A stretch of DNA of 64,000 nt. Source: Asterochloris sp. CNOR1. Taxonomy: Eukaryota; Chlorophyta; Trebouxiophyceae; Trebouxiales; Trebouxiaceae. The stretch is taken from the NCBI GenBank assembly GCA_963969365.1, contig OZ017754.1, positions 1-64,000 on the forward strand, read 5' to 3'. The notes below the pieces were generated by a model, which saw only the letters and a program-made list of their open reading frames with translations, was not told the DNA's origin and did no database searches. The position numbers were made by a program, and so were the translations under genes. Shown piece by piece: positions 11,501 through 23,267 of the stretch (positions within the stretch are counted from its first letter, which is position 1; every line of letters starts with the position of its first letter).

Positions 11501-12946
11501 ACCACAGGCATCCTTGGGAGCAGGCTGCAAGCAGCACCTGCCTGCAGGACTGCGCGTCAAGACTGGTTGGCCTCTGTCCAACATCTGCAGCCAGGAAGGG
11601 CGGGGCATACGTGAGCTTGGCAGACACCCTGTGCAACTCACTGCATGTAGGAGGCTGCTTGCCTTACTGTGGGCAGGCGGAGAGGGCATCAGTGAGTCGT
11701 TGAGGTCCCCTCCTCTCATGCAACAGAACGGGCTCAAGGAGACCTGTGATTGCCTTGACCAGTGTCCACATGAAGGAGACAAAGACAGCCACGAAGCGCT
11801 CATGACTGCGAGGGACACCACCTGATGGCCAAGCAGCACCCAGCCCACATACTATAGACAGAGTCCAGCACGGCCGCAACCCGAAATGTCACAGGGAAGC
11901 AAGCTGTGAGGAGTAGTGTTTGTCCTCGTGGCCTGGGAGAATGGTTCCTGCACCTGAAATACAGCGCTTTCATGGCCCTCCAGCACCTCGTTCACCATCT
12001 GCAGGCAGGAGAGAGGCCAAGGCAAGGTGCCACTCTGGTGTTGGGCTCCGTATGCACCACAACGGCACCTTGCCCGCCATCTGCAGGCAGCAGAGAGGCC
12101 AGTCTCAGTCTGCTAGAGTGCTGATGTGCTCCTTGTGCGCCACACCGGCTTCTGGTGGAGCGTCTCCAGGCAGGGGAGAGGCAAGCTGCCAGACCTGTGT
12201 TGGGCTGCATGTGCACCGTCAGGTGGCACCGTAGGCACCGGCAGCAGCTTTGCACAACTATGGTTCCCTGCTTACTGTCTGCAGGCAGGTATGAGACTGA
12301 TGCTGGCAGACTCACAGAGTATGGATGCATCGAGCTGTGCAGACAATGGCACCATGTAGTGCACTGGAAGCTGAGCTGGGTGGCAGACATTAGCGCCCTT
12401 TGACTCTGCAGGTGTCAGAGCATTTGCACCATGTGGCATCCTGCCCAGCATGTGCAGGCAGACGTGCTGGGCATCAGCATGCCAGTGCAAGGACCAGGGG
12501 GTGCAGCCACTGCTGTAGCAGCACTCGGCCTTGGACTGTGTCTGCTGCTTTGTGCAGGCAGCACAACAAGTGACACGGGAGGCAGGCTGTGCTGGTGCAG
12601 ACCAGCAAGTGCACCCTGCAGGAAAGCAGCTCCATGCTGATGTGACTCACTCACAATCTCGCTGAGCCCATTGCCATAGAACGCTGAGGTGTCAATGAAG
12701 TTGATGCCATGTTGGAAGGCCTCATGCACAGTAGCTACGCATTGCTCCTCGCTAACAGGCTGCAGCAGGAGCAGGACTGCATCAGTTGCCTGTTTAATGA
12801 TTGACTGCACTGAAGATGAGCAGCACTCATGGCATAGTCCCCTGGCCGACCTCATAGACAGAGCCCAGTGGGGATGCTCCGAAACCTAGGACGGACACCT
12901 CCAGCCCTGTCTGGCCCAGTGGCTTCCTGGGCACCTTGGATGCCAT
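8562..12946 (-). CDS. L-GalDH: L-galactose dehydrogenase (ascorbate synthesis)
   Basis: Six exons give 333 residues: 12946-12851, 12759-12655, 11227-11030, 9853-9744, 9344-9194, 8903-8562. The enzyme oxidises L-galactose to L-galactono-1,4-lactone in the Smirnoff-Wheeler ascorbate pathway, in the cytosol; no transit peptide is seen. It is an aldo/keto reductase: start LGFGASPLGSVYE, catalytic Asp and Tyr in FIDTSAFYG, Lys in VVATKMGRYG, His in DILHAHDIEF. The end TTWPSGRPEN matches plant L-GalDH closely. Plant enzymes are near 320 residues. Start codon ATG at 12946 opens MASKVPRKPLGQTGLEVSVL. Intron 5 is GC-AG (AAG|GCGAGT). Introns 2 and 3 contain tandem copies of the neighbouring exon junctions. 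The stop lies 113 bp before the CYP97A start on the same strand. Confidence 0.92.
9822..10140 (-). repeat. Tandem array of the L-GalDH exon 4 acceptor junction (about 98-bp unit, 4 copies)
   Basis: The plus-strand phrase ttgaccagtg recurs at 9822 (true exon 4), 9922, 10019 and 10117, a spacing of 100, 97 and 98 bp. The first three copies continue through the acceptor region (caacctacagctggaccaca and variants) into intron-like sequence; the fourth breaks off. The unit therefore spans the 3' splice site and the first bases of exon 4. Copies 2 to 4 lie inside intron 3 and have lost the reading frame. Confidence 0.85.
11213..12480 (-). repeat. Array of decayed copies of the L-GalDH exon 3 acceptor junction
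   Basis: The true exon 3 begins at 11227 with CTGCAG then ATGGTGGGCAAGG. Related minus-strand copies occur in intron 2 near 11462 (ATGTTGAGTAAAGC, continuing as MLSKALQGLPSDQLV against the true MVGKALKGLPRDQVV), 11588, 12003, 12087, 12282 and 12455. Each keeps a CTGCAG-like acceptor next to an ATGG-like exon start. Spacing is irregular, so several rounds of duplication and decay are likely. Confidence 0.75.
11326..11374. repeat. Perfect 17-bp inverted repeat in L-GalDH intron 2
   Basis: The arms tttctgtcgtctctgtc (11326-11342) and gacagagacgacagaaa (11358-11374) are exact reverse complements with a 15-base loop. The hairpin sits about 100 bp upstream of exon 3 in gene orientation. No target-site duplication or coding content was found, so it could be a small mobile-element remnant or an RNA hairpin. 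Confidence 0.8.
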
Positions 12947-13243
12947 GTGAACAACTCTGATCTGGACCTGATCTGGGTCTAGCCTTGCCTAGGTCGTGAT
13001 CAGGAGGAAGTCCCAACTGTATCGACTGGCTCCTTGACTCAGACTGAACACAAGCAGGCGGCCAGGACTGTTGGGTCACCGGCCCAATCGGGGTTCCTGG
13101 AACCCTGAGGCCCCCGGCTGTGGCACAGTGCAACGAATAAGGTGAATGCAAAGGTGCATCAGGCAGATCGTTGCTGTCATGGTCGTACAACAGAAGTTGT
13201 GCGAGTCTTGTTTGTGTGTGCCTCGCTGAGCATTCTGAGGCTG
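12947..13243. promoter_or_regulatory. Shared divergent promoter, L-GalDH / FAD monooxygenase
   Basis: 297 bp separate the start codon of L-GalDH (minus, 12946) from that of the FAD monooxygenase (plus, 13244). Both promoters and both 5' UTRs must fit here. No TATA box is obvious. A GATC/GACC-rich patch with imperfect internal symmetry lies at 12957-13005. The plus-strand frame is open upstream to 13142, so an N-terminal extension of 34 residues is formally possible but not family-like. Confidence 0.5.
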
Positions 13244-15649
13244 ATGGCATCCGCTCAGCCCGTCCTCATCATAGGATCAGGCATCTGTGGCCTGTCCCTT
13301 GCACGCACCCTCAAATCATTTCACATTCCTGTGCGTGTGTTTGAGCAAGCCGCAGAGACCAGCAGTCAAGGTTATGGCATTGCCCTGCGCTCCTGGGCAT
13401 ATCAGCCATTGCTAGACAGATTGGGACTGAGCAGCAAAGACCTGAAGGCAGCTGCGGCAACAGACTGTGCAGTCGGAGGCACTGGGCACATAGAGATGAA
13501 CCTCAGGTATGAGCCGTCTGTACAGTAGCACCTGAGTGATGCAGGAGATTGCATGTGCACAGCTGTCTCCCAGCCAACACAGGAAGCCAGCTAAGCAGCT
13601 GACTTGCGCTGATATGAGCGAGTGCTCCCGCAGGGTTGTGCTCCTCCTGGAGCCACCTGCTGCCACTTGCTTGTATCAGGGCGCAAAATGTGCTAGCTGT
13701 CATTGACTTGGTTCTCATGTAACCGTGTAGGGACATCTACACAGGCAAGAGTTTGAGTGCTGGTGGGTTTGGACCTCGTAAAGGCGGCCCTGCTGCGCCG
13801 GCTGGGACAGCGGCAGGAGCAGCAACCAAGAAGGAGGTGAGCATGCTTAAATCCAACACAGCAGCATAGGCTTGGGTGTTACTGCCGCTTGTGAAGTGGC
13901 ATGTGGATGTGCTCGTTGCCTTTGCCCCACACCAGCCATGGGGTCGTGAACGGTCACTTGTTGATATGTTCCTGAAGCCAAGGCAACATCACTGGTTTTG
14001 TACAGAAGTTTCCAGCTACAGCGAAGCCTCTACCACAATGCCAGTGCCACAACAGTGAAGAATCACAGTTGAGACCCTCGTCAATGCAATCACTGCTATG
14101 CTAAGCTGCATAAGGAGCTTGTACGTCAGCACCCCTGCTGCCAGCAGTACTTCACCCATTTGCAGACAATAAGCTTGTGTTGTATTGCTAGAGCATCAAC
14201 AGCTGCTCAAGTGCATTGATGAGTCCTTTGCTGTCACAGGAGGCTCCAGTCTTCAGATGTAACCGCAAGCGTCTGCGTGACTACCTGAGGCAGGGGATCC
14301 CTGTCGAGTTCAATTCAAGACTGGAGGGCATCGAGAAGGGTCCTGACAACCAGATCACCGCCAAGTTCAGCGATGGCAAGTCAGCACAGGGCAGCCTTGT
14401 TGTTGGAGCGGATGGCGTCAGTTCTGCAGGTCAGCAGGCGACTGGGGGAGGCTGTGCAAAGTGCCTCTCATAGCTTAGGCAGGCTCTGATTCAGGCCGTC
14501 ATTTGGCAAAGCATTGTGAGCCTTGGCCGCTGCAATGTCAGCAAGTTTCCAGGCTGACTGCAGCGAGTCGGTGGACCCAGAGCAGCTCAAAGGCACAGGA
14601 TTGCATAGTGAAGATGATGATCAGCTGCGCTTCTGTCCCTTGCTGGTCAAGGGTCCTAAACGAAAGTGCACCAGACAAATTTGCTGCACTAAGCTGCTCG
14701 AGGACTGTCACTGCCCAATTGAACGTGACTCTGACAAGTTTCATCCAGCTGACTGGTGTAGTATCATGACTGCCAATTCTGCCTTTGCAGTGCGGTCACT
14801 TCTATTCCCAGAGGTGCAGCCCAGCCGGTTGCCCGTCGTGGCATATTCTGGTGTCTTCACCATGCCAAAAGCTGATTTCCAGGCTTCACTGGGCCCACAC
14901 ATAGGTGAGACATGCAGCGCTCATTTGTGCATGCACAAGCGTGGTTGAGCTGACTGTCAGCAGGTGTTGCTTGAGATGTCATGGCCATGCGTCCGCAAGA
15001 CCTGAGGCATGGACTGGCTGGAGGTGACACAAAGACAGGTGGACATTGTGATCACGCCTGATCTGATGCATTGCCATTGCTTGCAGGTCGGAGCAACTTT
15101 TTGACCGGCATGGGTGATGGTGCTCTTCTGCTCATTGGGGTCATTGATCACAGACCAGCCGAGGTGGACCTTCACTGGGTGTATGCTGCCTTCGCTAAAG
15201 AAGGGAAGAGTCCAGCCCGGTCATCAGAAGGCAAAACACCCCCAGAGGTACTGGAGGAGCTGAAGAGGCATGGGGCTCTGGCTGAGCCCTACGCCACCTT
15301 CTTTTCCCCAGAGGCTGCTAAGAAGACCTTCAGCCTGTCCTGGGACGTTCGCAGCATTCGGATTTCCCGAGAGAGCTTGATGAACTCCTGCGACAGCGGG
15401 GTTGTGCTGATGGGTGATGCAGCACATGCCATGCCACCATTTGGAGGTGAGGGGGCATGTCACGCCATGGTCGATGGGTTGCGGCTGGGCGAGGCCCTCG
15501 CAGAGTCATCAGGGAAAATGAATGATGGAGTTCGGCTGTTCTATGAGCGGGAATATGACCGCTGGGCAGACGGCGTTGACTGGTCTGAGAAGGGGGCGGT
15601 CAAGTTAATCAAGCCTATAAAGGTCTGGCGTGGTGAAGCCACCCAGTGA
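13244..15649 (+). CDS. FAD-dependent monooxygenase, UbiH/salicylate hydroxylase fold
   Basis: Five exons give 411 residues: 13244-13506, 13731-13836, 14240-14429, 14791-14904, 15087-15649. The start MASAQPVLIIGSG was chosen because the dinucleotide-binding strand begins almost at once; no transit peptide is visible. Class A flavoprotein hydroxylase motifs are present: GSGICG (GxGxxG, FAD ADP moiety), VVGADGVSSA (DG motif), and VVLMGDAAHAMPPFGGEGA (GD motif contacting FAD ribose). The fold is that of zeaxanthin epoxidase, kynurenine monooxygenase and aromatic hydroxylases, but the first about 90 residues and the tail resemble fungal and bacterial FAD-binding-3 proteins more than plant zeaxanthin epoxidase, and no FHA domain follows. 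The substrate cannot be named. A Gly/Pro/Ala-rich insert is encoded by exon 2. Confidence 0.82.
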
Positions 15650-16296
15650 CATTGCCACCCCATATCCCACCTCTTTGTACCATCTATCAAGCTATCAATT
15701 TGCTCAATTTGCATGAGCTGTATGAGAAGTGTACTGAAATCAAGCACATCCTGACTTGATTCCTGTTTTTTGGCATAGGATTGTACCTTCCAACATTCAG
15801 CCACTTTGCCAAATTGCAGAGCCCGTCTAAAGGCTGTGTTGTATGCTAATGCATGGCAGGACACAGCAAAGTGCAAAGACGGCATGCCCAGCTGGAGCAG
15901 CAAGTCAAATATGGCTGCTGGTGTCATGCCAAAATAGGACAGGCACTGAGTGTAGGAGCTGTGCAAGGGAGTCACTGCTGAGGGTTGAGGCGGCCTGAAT
16001 TATTATGTTGCCTACAGCTCTGCATATTGCAGGTGCAGCTTCTTTTGAGGTGCATGGAGCACTTGCTAAGGTTGGCCTTCAAATACTGGGCAGCTAGCCT
16101 CTGAGCTGTTGACTGCAAAAGTTCCACGACCGAGTCCTGTGATGTTGCATGCATGATGAAGAGCAAGGTCTAGCAGATGCAGTGGTGTTCAGAATCTGAA
16201 GCACTCAGAAATTCAGAGGATTGTAACTGAAGCGTCCAGGCTGATGATGAAATTCAGTTAAACAGCACAATGCAGAGTGTGTGGGACATGGGGGGC
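15650..16296. other. Convergent intergenic spacer
   Basis: This lies between the stop codons of the monooxygenase (plus) and NOG2 (minus), so it holds both 3' UTRs. It is more AT-rich than the coding regions. Apart from the TGTAA at 16222 I see no feature. Open frames such as the minus-strand one at 15541-15975 lack any recognisable domain. Confidence 0.5.
16222..16226 (+). terminator. TGTAA polyadenylation motif, FAD monooxygenase
   Basis: TGTAA is the usual polyadenylation signal of green algae. This one is about 570 bp after the monooxygenase stop codon and about 70 bp short of the NOG2 stop. It would give a long 3' UTR, so the assignment is tentative. Confidence 0.4.
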
Positions 16297-19200
16297 TCAT
16301 GCTTTGCTTGCATGCTTGCGTTTGCGGCTGCCCTTCTCTCCCTTCTGGGATGCCACTGGCAAGCTTAGCGCCTGCTCTGCCTCTGGCCCCTCCAGAGCAT
16401 CAGTCTGCTGCATGGACGCCATGACTGCCTCCCAGCTCAGGTCACCAGGCCTGAAGCCCTCATCGTCGCTGTCGCTGCTTTGCCTTACAGCCTGCAGATA
16501 CACAATGCCTGTTGTGAGCAAGGCAGCAGTTCAGGGGCTGCAAAGAGGACTTAAGGGCCAGCAGGAGCAGGCTAGCACCTAGATGCCGCAGGGTGCACAG
16601 GGGTCAACTCATGCGCACACTGAGCACAAGTTCTAATGCCGCTATACCCAGCACATGGTCCCATCGGATGTAGACAGAGCCACGCTGGTGAATTTAGCTC
16701 ACCTCTGCCACCGCCTCATCATCAAGGGGCCCTTCGTCGGCTCTATATACAGGATCCTCCCCTGCTGCTTCATCCGCCTCACTGAACAGACCCTGAGCCT
16801 CGGGTATGGCTTCATGCTGCTGCTGCTCCACCGCCTGAGCAGCTGCCTGCTGCAAGGCAGCCTCCGCCGCGGCTGCTTGACGAGAGAGCTCGGCCTCTGG
16901 CGCTGCGCTGGCATCCGCCTGGGCCTGCACAGGCCAGTTGCAGAGTCTCACAAGTTGATCTGAGGAGAGAGGGTAATTGCAGATCCTTGTGCCAGCAGAC
17001 GACAATTAAGAGCCCGGCAAGACTCGAGGATGCCAAGGCAGCAAAGCTGTGAAACCCACTGCGCCCACCTCAGGCCGGGCACCAGGAGGACACCACAAGG
17101 ACAGACAGGGCCCGGCCACAGATCTGGCTGACCAATGCTGTATTGTCCCTTCATCATGCATGCTTAATCAAGGACGCATCGTTCATTGACAGCAAGCCAT
17201 TGACTTGATACCTCTCTTGATGTGCACCTCACTCTGAAAGGAAAGTAGAGGCTGCTGACGCAAGGCAGACAGGGAATGGCACCTGGGGCACATCTTGCAC
17301 CCCAGGCAGGGGCCAGTGGCACAAGGCCAACTGTCGGGAACCCACCTCCTTGCCATCGCGCGCCTCATAGTCGGGCGGCAGCGTGAAGTAGGGGATCTTG
17401 CCACGCTGCCAGTCCAGCAGCACCATACGGGCCGCCGTGTTCAGGTCAGGCTCTCCCCCACGCAGCAGCTTGCCCAACGCGCGCGCCAACTGTGTCAGGA
17501 AGTCCTCAGTGCCGCTCCAAGACTTGATCTTGTAGGCACGCACCTGCAGAAATGCACAGGCAAAGTGATCACAGGGCACTCTGAGATGCTGCAATGGGCA
17601 GGGATGTGTATGTGCCCACACACAGAAGCCTGCAGGTGGCGGCCCTAGGTTTCTACTCATGGCTCAACATGCCATGTAAAATGCTCATGAGTGTCAGCTT
17701 CAGATCAAAACAGGGGGGCGCACAGCTACAAGGTCTGGCCTTAGCAACTGGATTGCACATCATAAGGCCTGACGTCTGAGCCACAATTCTGCGAGAGAGG
17801 AATTGCCATGTTGTGCAAGGTGCCAATCCAGCCACATGTCACCTGGCATGCTGTGCAGCATGAACTCTGGTGCCCAGAGCTCACCATGCACACGCTGTTC
17901 AGGAAGGGTGAGCCAGGCTGAGCGCAGACTGCTAGCCATCTCAAGAGTTGTCTGCTGCTGCCAGGCACCTGCCACATCACAGCCATCACCTGCGGCTGAT
18001 GGGCTTGGGAGTCTCGCACACCAGTCAAGCAGAGGGGAGGCAGCTCACCAGATACTCCTTCTTGACGCGGGCCAGCACACCTGCCACGTGCTCTGTGGCG
18101 TCCTCCTGCAAGTGGACCACGCTGATTGTCAGCCTACCATTGCTGGGCAGGTACTGCTGGAGGGGCATATGCCCTACCATTCATTCAATTGCAAACTGCC
18201 AGATCATAACGGGCAACTGCAAGTCACATTTTATCCAAGGGACTTGTACAGCACCAGGGGAAGCCATCCCTCCACTTGACGCTCAGCAACCCCTGCCCCC
18301 TCGAAGCACAGAGTGTGGGACCGCCTCCTGTGTCACTGCTTCCCAAGATCACACTATGCTGCTTTGCTGCCCTTGCCTGTGCCTTGCTTGAAGTATTCTT
18401 GCAGCCCATCTCCTTGCACTCAGCACACGCCACAGGCTTCACCGGGGTGCTCTCTCCTGTAAGGCACTCCCTATGCCAAACAAACCTCCCATCTCCCTAG
18501 ACTGCAGCTTGAACTTGAAGCAATGCAGCACTGCCCTGATCATTCCTACCTATCCTTCCAGCTGGCCAGCACCTCACGGCAGCCACAGCAGCACAGCACC
18601 CAGAAGCCATGGCCCAAACACTGAGGCAAGTCTTCAGGCATACTCATCCCCATCAGCACATCAGCCTTGTTTTGGACACACAACACAGCACAGCAACTGC
18701 TGCAGCCCCACTCTCACCAGGTTCTCCATGCGCACGACCCCCTTGAGCACAATGTCGGTCTCGTCATCCTCATTCTTCTGGTACACCACCCCTGGGCAGT
18801 CAATCAGGAAGATGCGCTTCATCAGCGTGATGTACTGCCACACCTTTGTCTCCCCAGGGACAGGAGCCACCTTGCACACCTGCAGGGCAGGCAGGAGGAT
18901 GATTGAACATGTCAGAGTGTCTGCTGAGATTAGATGGCATGGCCCATGAGCACAGAGTGGCAAGGCCCAGCAAGTGCGCCCCTAATGGAAGAAGGCCACT
19001 TTTACAAACCTGCAGTAGTGCTTGGCACAAGGTACCATGACCCCAAACAGAGATGGCCTGTCATCTTCTTAGAGAGGTTGCACAGACAGACCCGCACCCA
19101 CCTTCTTAGTGCGTAGGGTGTTGATGACGGACGACTTGCCCACATTGGGATACCCCACGAAGCCAACAGAGATGTACTTCTTGTCGCTGCGCAGGCGGGA

Positions 19201-22200
19201 CAGCTGGCGCAGCAGGGACAGCAGGCTGCCCTTTCCAAAGGGGTTAGTAATGCTGGCATGGAAGGCCAGGGCCGGGTATTCAGCCGACAGGTAGCCCAGC
19301 CAGCGCTTGGTCACCCAGGCAGGAACCTGCAGGGGCAATGAACCGAGGCTGGCGGGCTGCAGCATGCAACGGGCAGCTGCAGACGCCAGGCTGTGAGCAG
19401 AGCTTATGTGACATGAGCCCAGCTTGCACTTAGGCCACCCAGGCGGGCACCTGCAGGGCAGAGAAACTAGGGCAATGGGCTGCAACATGAGAGAGGCAGC
19501 ATGCTGACGCCAGCTGCGAGCAGCGTTTCCTGTGATATCTGTACTGGGCAGCTGTTGCCGTGTGGCCTGCAATGCAATGGTGGTCCAGGGCAAGGAGGCT
19601 GCAGGCTCTGCAGACGATTTGGCAGTTTGCTGTGGCAGAAGGTCCTTGCAGCATGCAGCAGCATGCAGCGGGGGAGCAGGCTCCAGGCCAGTCATGTGCT
19701 TCAGACTAACGAGATTCCACAATGCTGTTCATCACTCCCCCGAGGGGGTCGGATGGTACGGACAATTGCGATCGTCATCACCAGCCATGGCTGAGCAGGA
19801 GCAGGATCCACTGCCCTTCCCAATGCAGCATCTTACTTGTGTGAGAACAAGGACAGCGCATGGCACACGGCCTGTCCCCACCCACAGCTCGCACAGCTGA
19901 GCTCGGCAGACTCACCAGGTCACACTTGTTGAGCAGCAGCAGCATGTGCTTGTGCTGTGCGTTCTTACGCAAATGCTGCTCCAGGTGCTTGCAGCGCGTG
20001 CCCAGAGGGTCTCGTGCATCCAGCACCTACAAGGCAGGAGCAGCATATGGGGTCGCTGCAATCTCACACATCGGGCCCTCAGCCTGACTGCTGCATGACA
20101 TCGGCAGCCTCAGTGCACTTCCCAGGCAGGCAGGGCAGGCCAGCCCTGGCAAGGCAACAATCAGCTTGAGCACCTCATGCAGCACATCACCAGAATTGCA
20201 GGCAGGTAGGCAGGCTGGCAAGGACCCATCAAACTTCGAGCCAGCGGTGGCGCACCAGGGTCAGGAAGGTGGACATGCAGGCTTGTTTCTGTGCAAGCAG
20301 GCACATGCCACAAGTACGCTCAATGCTGTGGGCACCCACTGAGGCAAGTTTCCATACCCAGGCTGACAATAAGTACGTCCACCTTGGAGCTGTGCAGGCG
20401 CTGACCTCTTTGCACAGCATGGCCAAGCTGCACCTCACAGAAGCTCACCCTCGCGGATGGTGTCACAGGAGCCCACACAGCCCATTTTCTTTCTCAAATC
20501 AAAGTGCCAATGAGGCTCATGAGTCTTTGGACTGAAGCGACCTGAAGACTGACATCTGGGGAGTTGACCACACCTCAACATCCCCCTTCCCTGCCCAGAG
20601 CAAGGTGCCGACAAGACCACAGGCTCCTTTTGTTTTGGGTGTTGGAGCCGAGCACAATCATGGCTGTCTGGAAGCAAACTCCTCATGCTGCACCCCAAAT
20701 AGACCGCCATTCAGGCCTACCTGGATGACAACGTCTGACGAGTCAACCACCTTATACAGCTCCCCCCAGATGCGCTTGGACTGCCCCTTCTCAAAGATGC
20801 TGTCCCGCGCAGCATTGGTAATGCCGGTCATGTCACCCGCGTCTGCCAGGTCGCCGTCGCCTGCAGGTCGCCTGCAAACAAGCAGTGCACGCTGTCAGAG
20901 CTGTCCCTGCATAGCATAGCATTGCTTTCGCTCTGCCACAACTAGGCATGTGCACAGTCAGGCCGCCTGACTGCATGGCGCAGGTGGAGCTTGTCATGCA
21001 CAAGGCTCTGGTACAATGCTGAGGGTCAGCCCACGCCGCTGCACTCCACCTGCAGGGGCAATCACCATGCTGCCTGCCATGAGATGTATGCCTCTAGCTG
21101 TGGTGCGCACAGCCTAAGCTTGTCGTCTCAAGGCACTGGTCCAGTGGCGGCAGCAGCGCAGGAGGCAGCCATGCAGGAGCGCTTGGAACTCTGTAACAAC
21201 TGCTGCAATCTGCTGCCCTGAGACAGACTGTGTCAGGGTTGCTGCAGTGGACCAGTTCTGATGCTGTGACTGCACACACATCTGTCAGCGCGGCACATCA
21301 GGGCAGCACCTCAGCCTGAGCTCGGCGCTGCTGCAACAAATGAGATTCTTGCCTGGGCCTGGCACTGCCTCCCAGATGAAAAGCAGGAACTCTTCTTGGA
21401 ATTTGCAGCTGGCCGTCAGACTCACTTGGAGGTGTCCTGCTCCACCTTGGACAACAGCTCGTCATAGTTGTCGGCTGCCAGCTTTGGGCGCTTGCGCTGC
21501 CGCTTCTGCCCAAAGGTGTCTCTGCAGCAGCAAAAAGAGCATGATTAGAGCAGGGTTGACCTGGGAGCACCTGAGCTTGTCTGATATGGGGGCAAGCTGT
21601 AGAGCAGCCATTTCAGCCTGCACGCCTGCGGACTGTGCGCAAAACTGCCTCATTTCAGACCTGGCTCGCCTCAGCATTGCAGGACTTAGGGCACCCCCAG
21701 TTGCTGCTGCCGGTGCTGACTCAGCTTCCTCTTGCATGTGTCCTGCTGCAGTCGAGACATGCAGGAGTCGCATACAGGCCATCCAGGCACTCACTGGAAG
21801 GGCTGCATCTGCAGCAGGTTGGAGCGCAGCGCCTTAGCCCCCCTCTTGGTCTCAGGGTCCTCCAGAAGACTCATGGGCAGCTTGCGCTCACGCAGCAGCA
21901 CCGTGTATGCATCGTTCACCTGCACAGCCAAGGCAGCAGGGGCAATGGGCGTCCACACAGCAGCGATTGGCAGCCCTGGCCGTCTGCAGGTGAGTGGTAC
22001 AGTGCTGTGCCAGTCTGTATGGCAATGGCAATGGCACTAGCTGATGGCACAGACAAACGACAGCCACAATTCCTGTTAATGTGCCTTCACAGCTGCCTGC
22101 GGGCCCTGAGATGCAGGGAGTCCACTGCAGAACTGGTCTGATGGACGTAAACTGAGATGTTCACATTTGCGCACAACTTGGTGTTGAGATCTAATGCAAG

Positions 22201-23145
22201 GGAGAGCAAGCGTCCTGGACATCTCATGCTGCCAGAAGAGCAAGAGCAACACCTTGTGCTCAGCTCAGGCTCGACCTTGGTGCTGATGGTAGTGTGGAGC
22301 TGCATCCCCTGTGCACATCAAATGACAATTTGCGAGCTCCCAAGAGCAGCTACTTGACGGACTCTATTGGCCATCAAGCACTGCCTCACCTTAGTGCTCA
22401 TCTCGGTGCGAAACTGCTCCAGCTGCTTCTGCCCCACCACACGAGTGTTTCCAAACCAGCGCCGGTCGGGCTGTATCCGGCTGTTGGGCAGCTCCTTGGA
22501 CTGGAAATCCTGCAGGTGCAGAGGAAGAGGGTGTGGCTGGCTGCGCTCTACATGAGTTGCGGTGCAGGCGGCAGGTTAGGCGGCAAAGGTTGCAGTGAAG
22601 CCCCAGGCAGAGCAAGGCGTATGTTCTCTGCTGCATGCGGCGCTACAGCAATATAGGCCGTGTGCAGGCTCATGGTTCCTGCACGAAGCTGCAGTATGGG
22701 GTGATATACTCAGGGCAGCAGGCCGCCGTGCTGTGCAAACTTGGGATCCCATAAGCGTCCCTCAGAACAGCCACAGTGCCTCAGAGGTTCAGCGATGAAA
22801 CTGTGCGCAGATCTTGCAATCCTGCACATCTTGAGCTTCATGTAGGCAAACTAACCTCATGGATGACTTTGCCCTTCTTATCCCTGATGGCCTTTGTCTT
22901 GTACATGTTGAGCCTTCTGACCTGCACAGCAAGGCCAGGGCTCTAAGGCTGCACACAGTCCCAGACGGGAACAGAGACGACACGCACAGAGTATTCTGCC
23001 TCAGCTCTCTACAGTGCCAGCCAACAGTGCTCACCGTGGAGGCATCTCTGCTCTCCTTGGCCCCTTTGGCAGGTCGACCTGCATCATTGGAGTTCTTGGG
23101 CTGCCTGCGATCCGCTGGTGCGCTGCTCCTCTTTGCCTTGACCAT
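16297..23145 (-). CDS. NOG2: Nucleolar GTP-binding protein 2 (NOG2/GNL2), 60S assembly GTPase
   Basis: Thirteen exons give 612 residues: 23145-23035, 22921-22856, 22509-22390, 21919-21795, 21521-21426, 20871-20721, 20026-19916, 19326-19102, 18879-18718, 18105-18049, 17543-17346, 16924-16703, 16491-16297. NOG2 (yeast Nog2/Nug2) is a circularly permuted GTPase that matures pre-60S ribosomes in nucleolus and nucleoplasm. The permuted order is visible: G4 NKCDL (about 256-260), then G1 GYPNVGKS (318-325), then G3 DCPG (362). The N-terminal NGP1-type region includes [16 protein letters not shown] and [15 protein letters not shown]. The C-terminal 140 residues are low-complexity, Ala/Gln/Glu-rich, ending in a basic KRKHASKA tail, a likely nuclear signal. 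The start MVKAKRSS is family-like. Intron 7 holds a decayed copy of the exon 8 junction. Confidence 0.95.
19310..19560 (-). repeat. Two-copy tandem duplication of the NOG2 exon 8 acceptor junction
   Basis: The true junction on the plus strand is cacccaggcaggaacctgca near 19311. A second copy, cacccaggcgggcacctgca, lies near 19435, about 124 bp away inside intron 7. Similarity continues past the junction into intron sequence (ggctgcaacatg..., gacgccagctgcgagcag...). The copy still reads a CTGCAG acceptor followed by VPAWVA, like the true VPAWVT. Confidence 0.8.
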
Positions 23146-23267
23146 TGCAGGGACACTGGCAGCAGCCGGCACTTCCCTCAAAGAACTTGGTGTCAGGTAC
23201 GTCACATAGGTTTGATTGGATATCAAGGCTGCGCATTATCGACTTCTGACTGTACCCAGAAGCGGGC
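23146..23267. promoter_or_regulatory. Compact bidirectional promoter, NOG2 / TOC159
   Basis: Only 122 bp separate the two divergent start codons (23145 minus, 23268 plus), so the pair must share its upstream control region, and transcripts may even overlap at their 5' ends. No TATA box was seen. The arrangement links a ribosome-assembly gene with a plastid-import gene, both growth-related, which would fit co-expression; that is inference. Confidence 0.6.
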
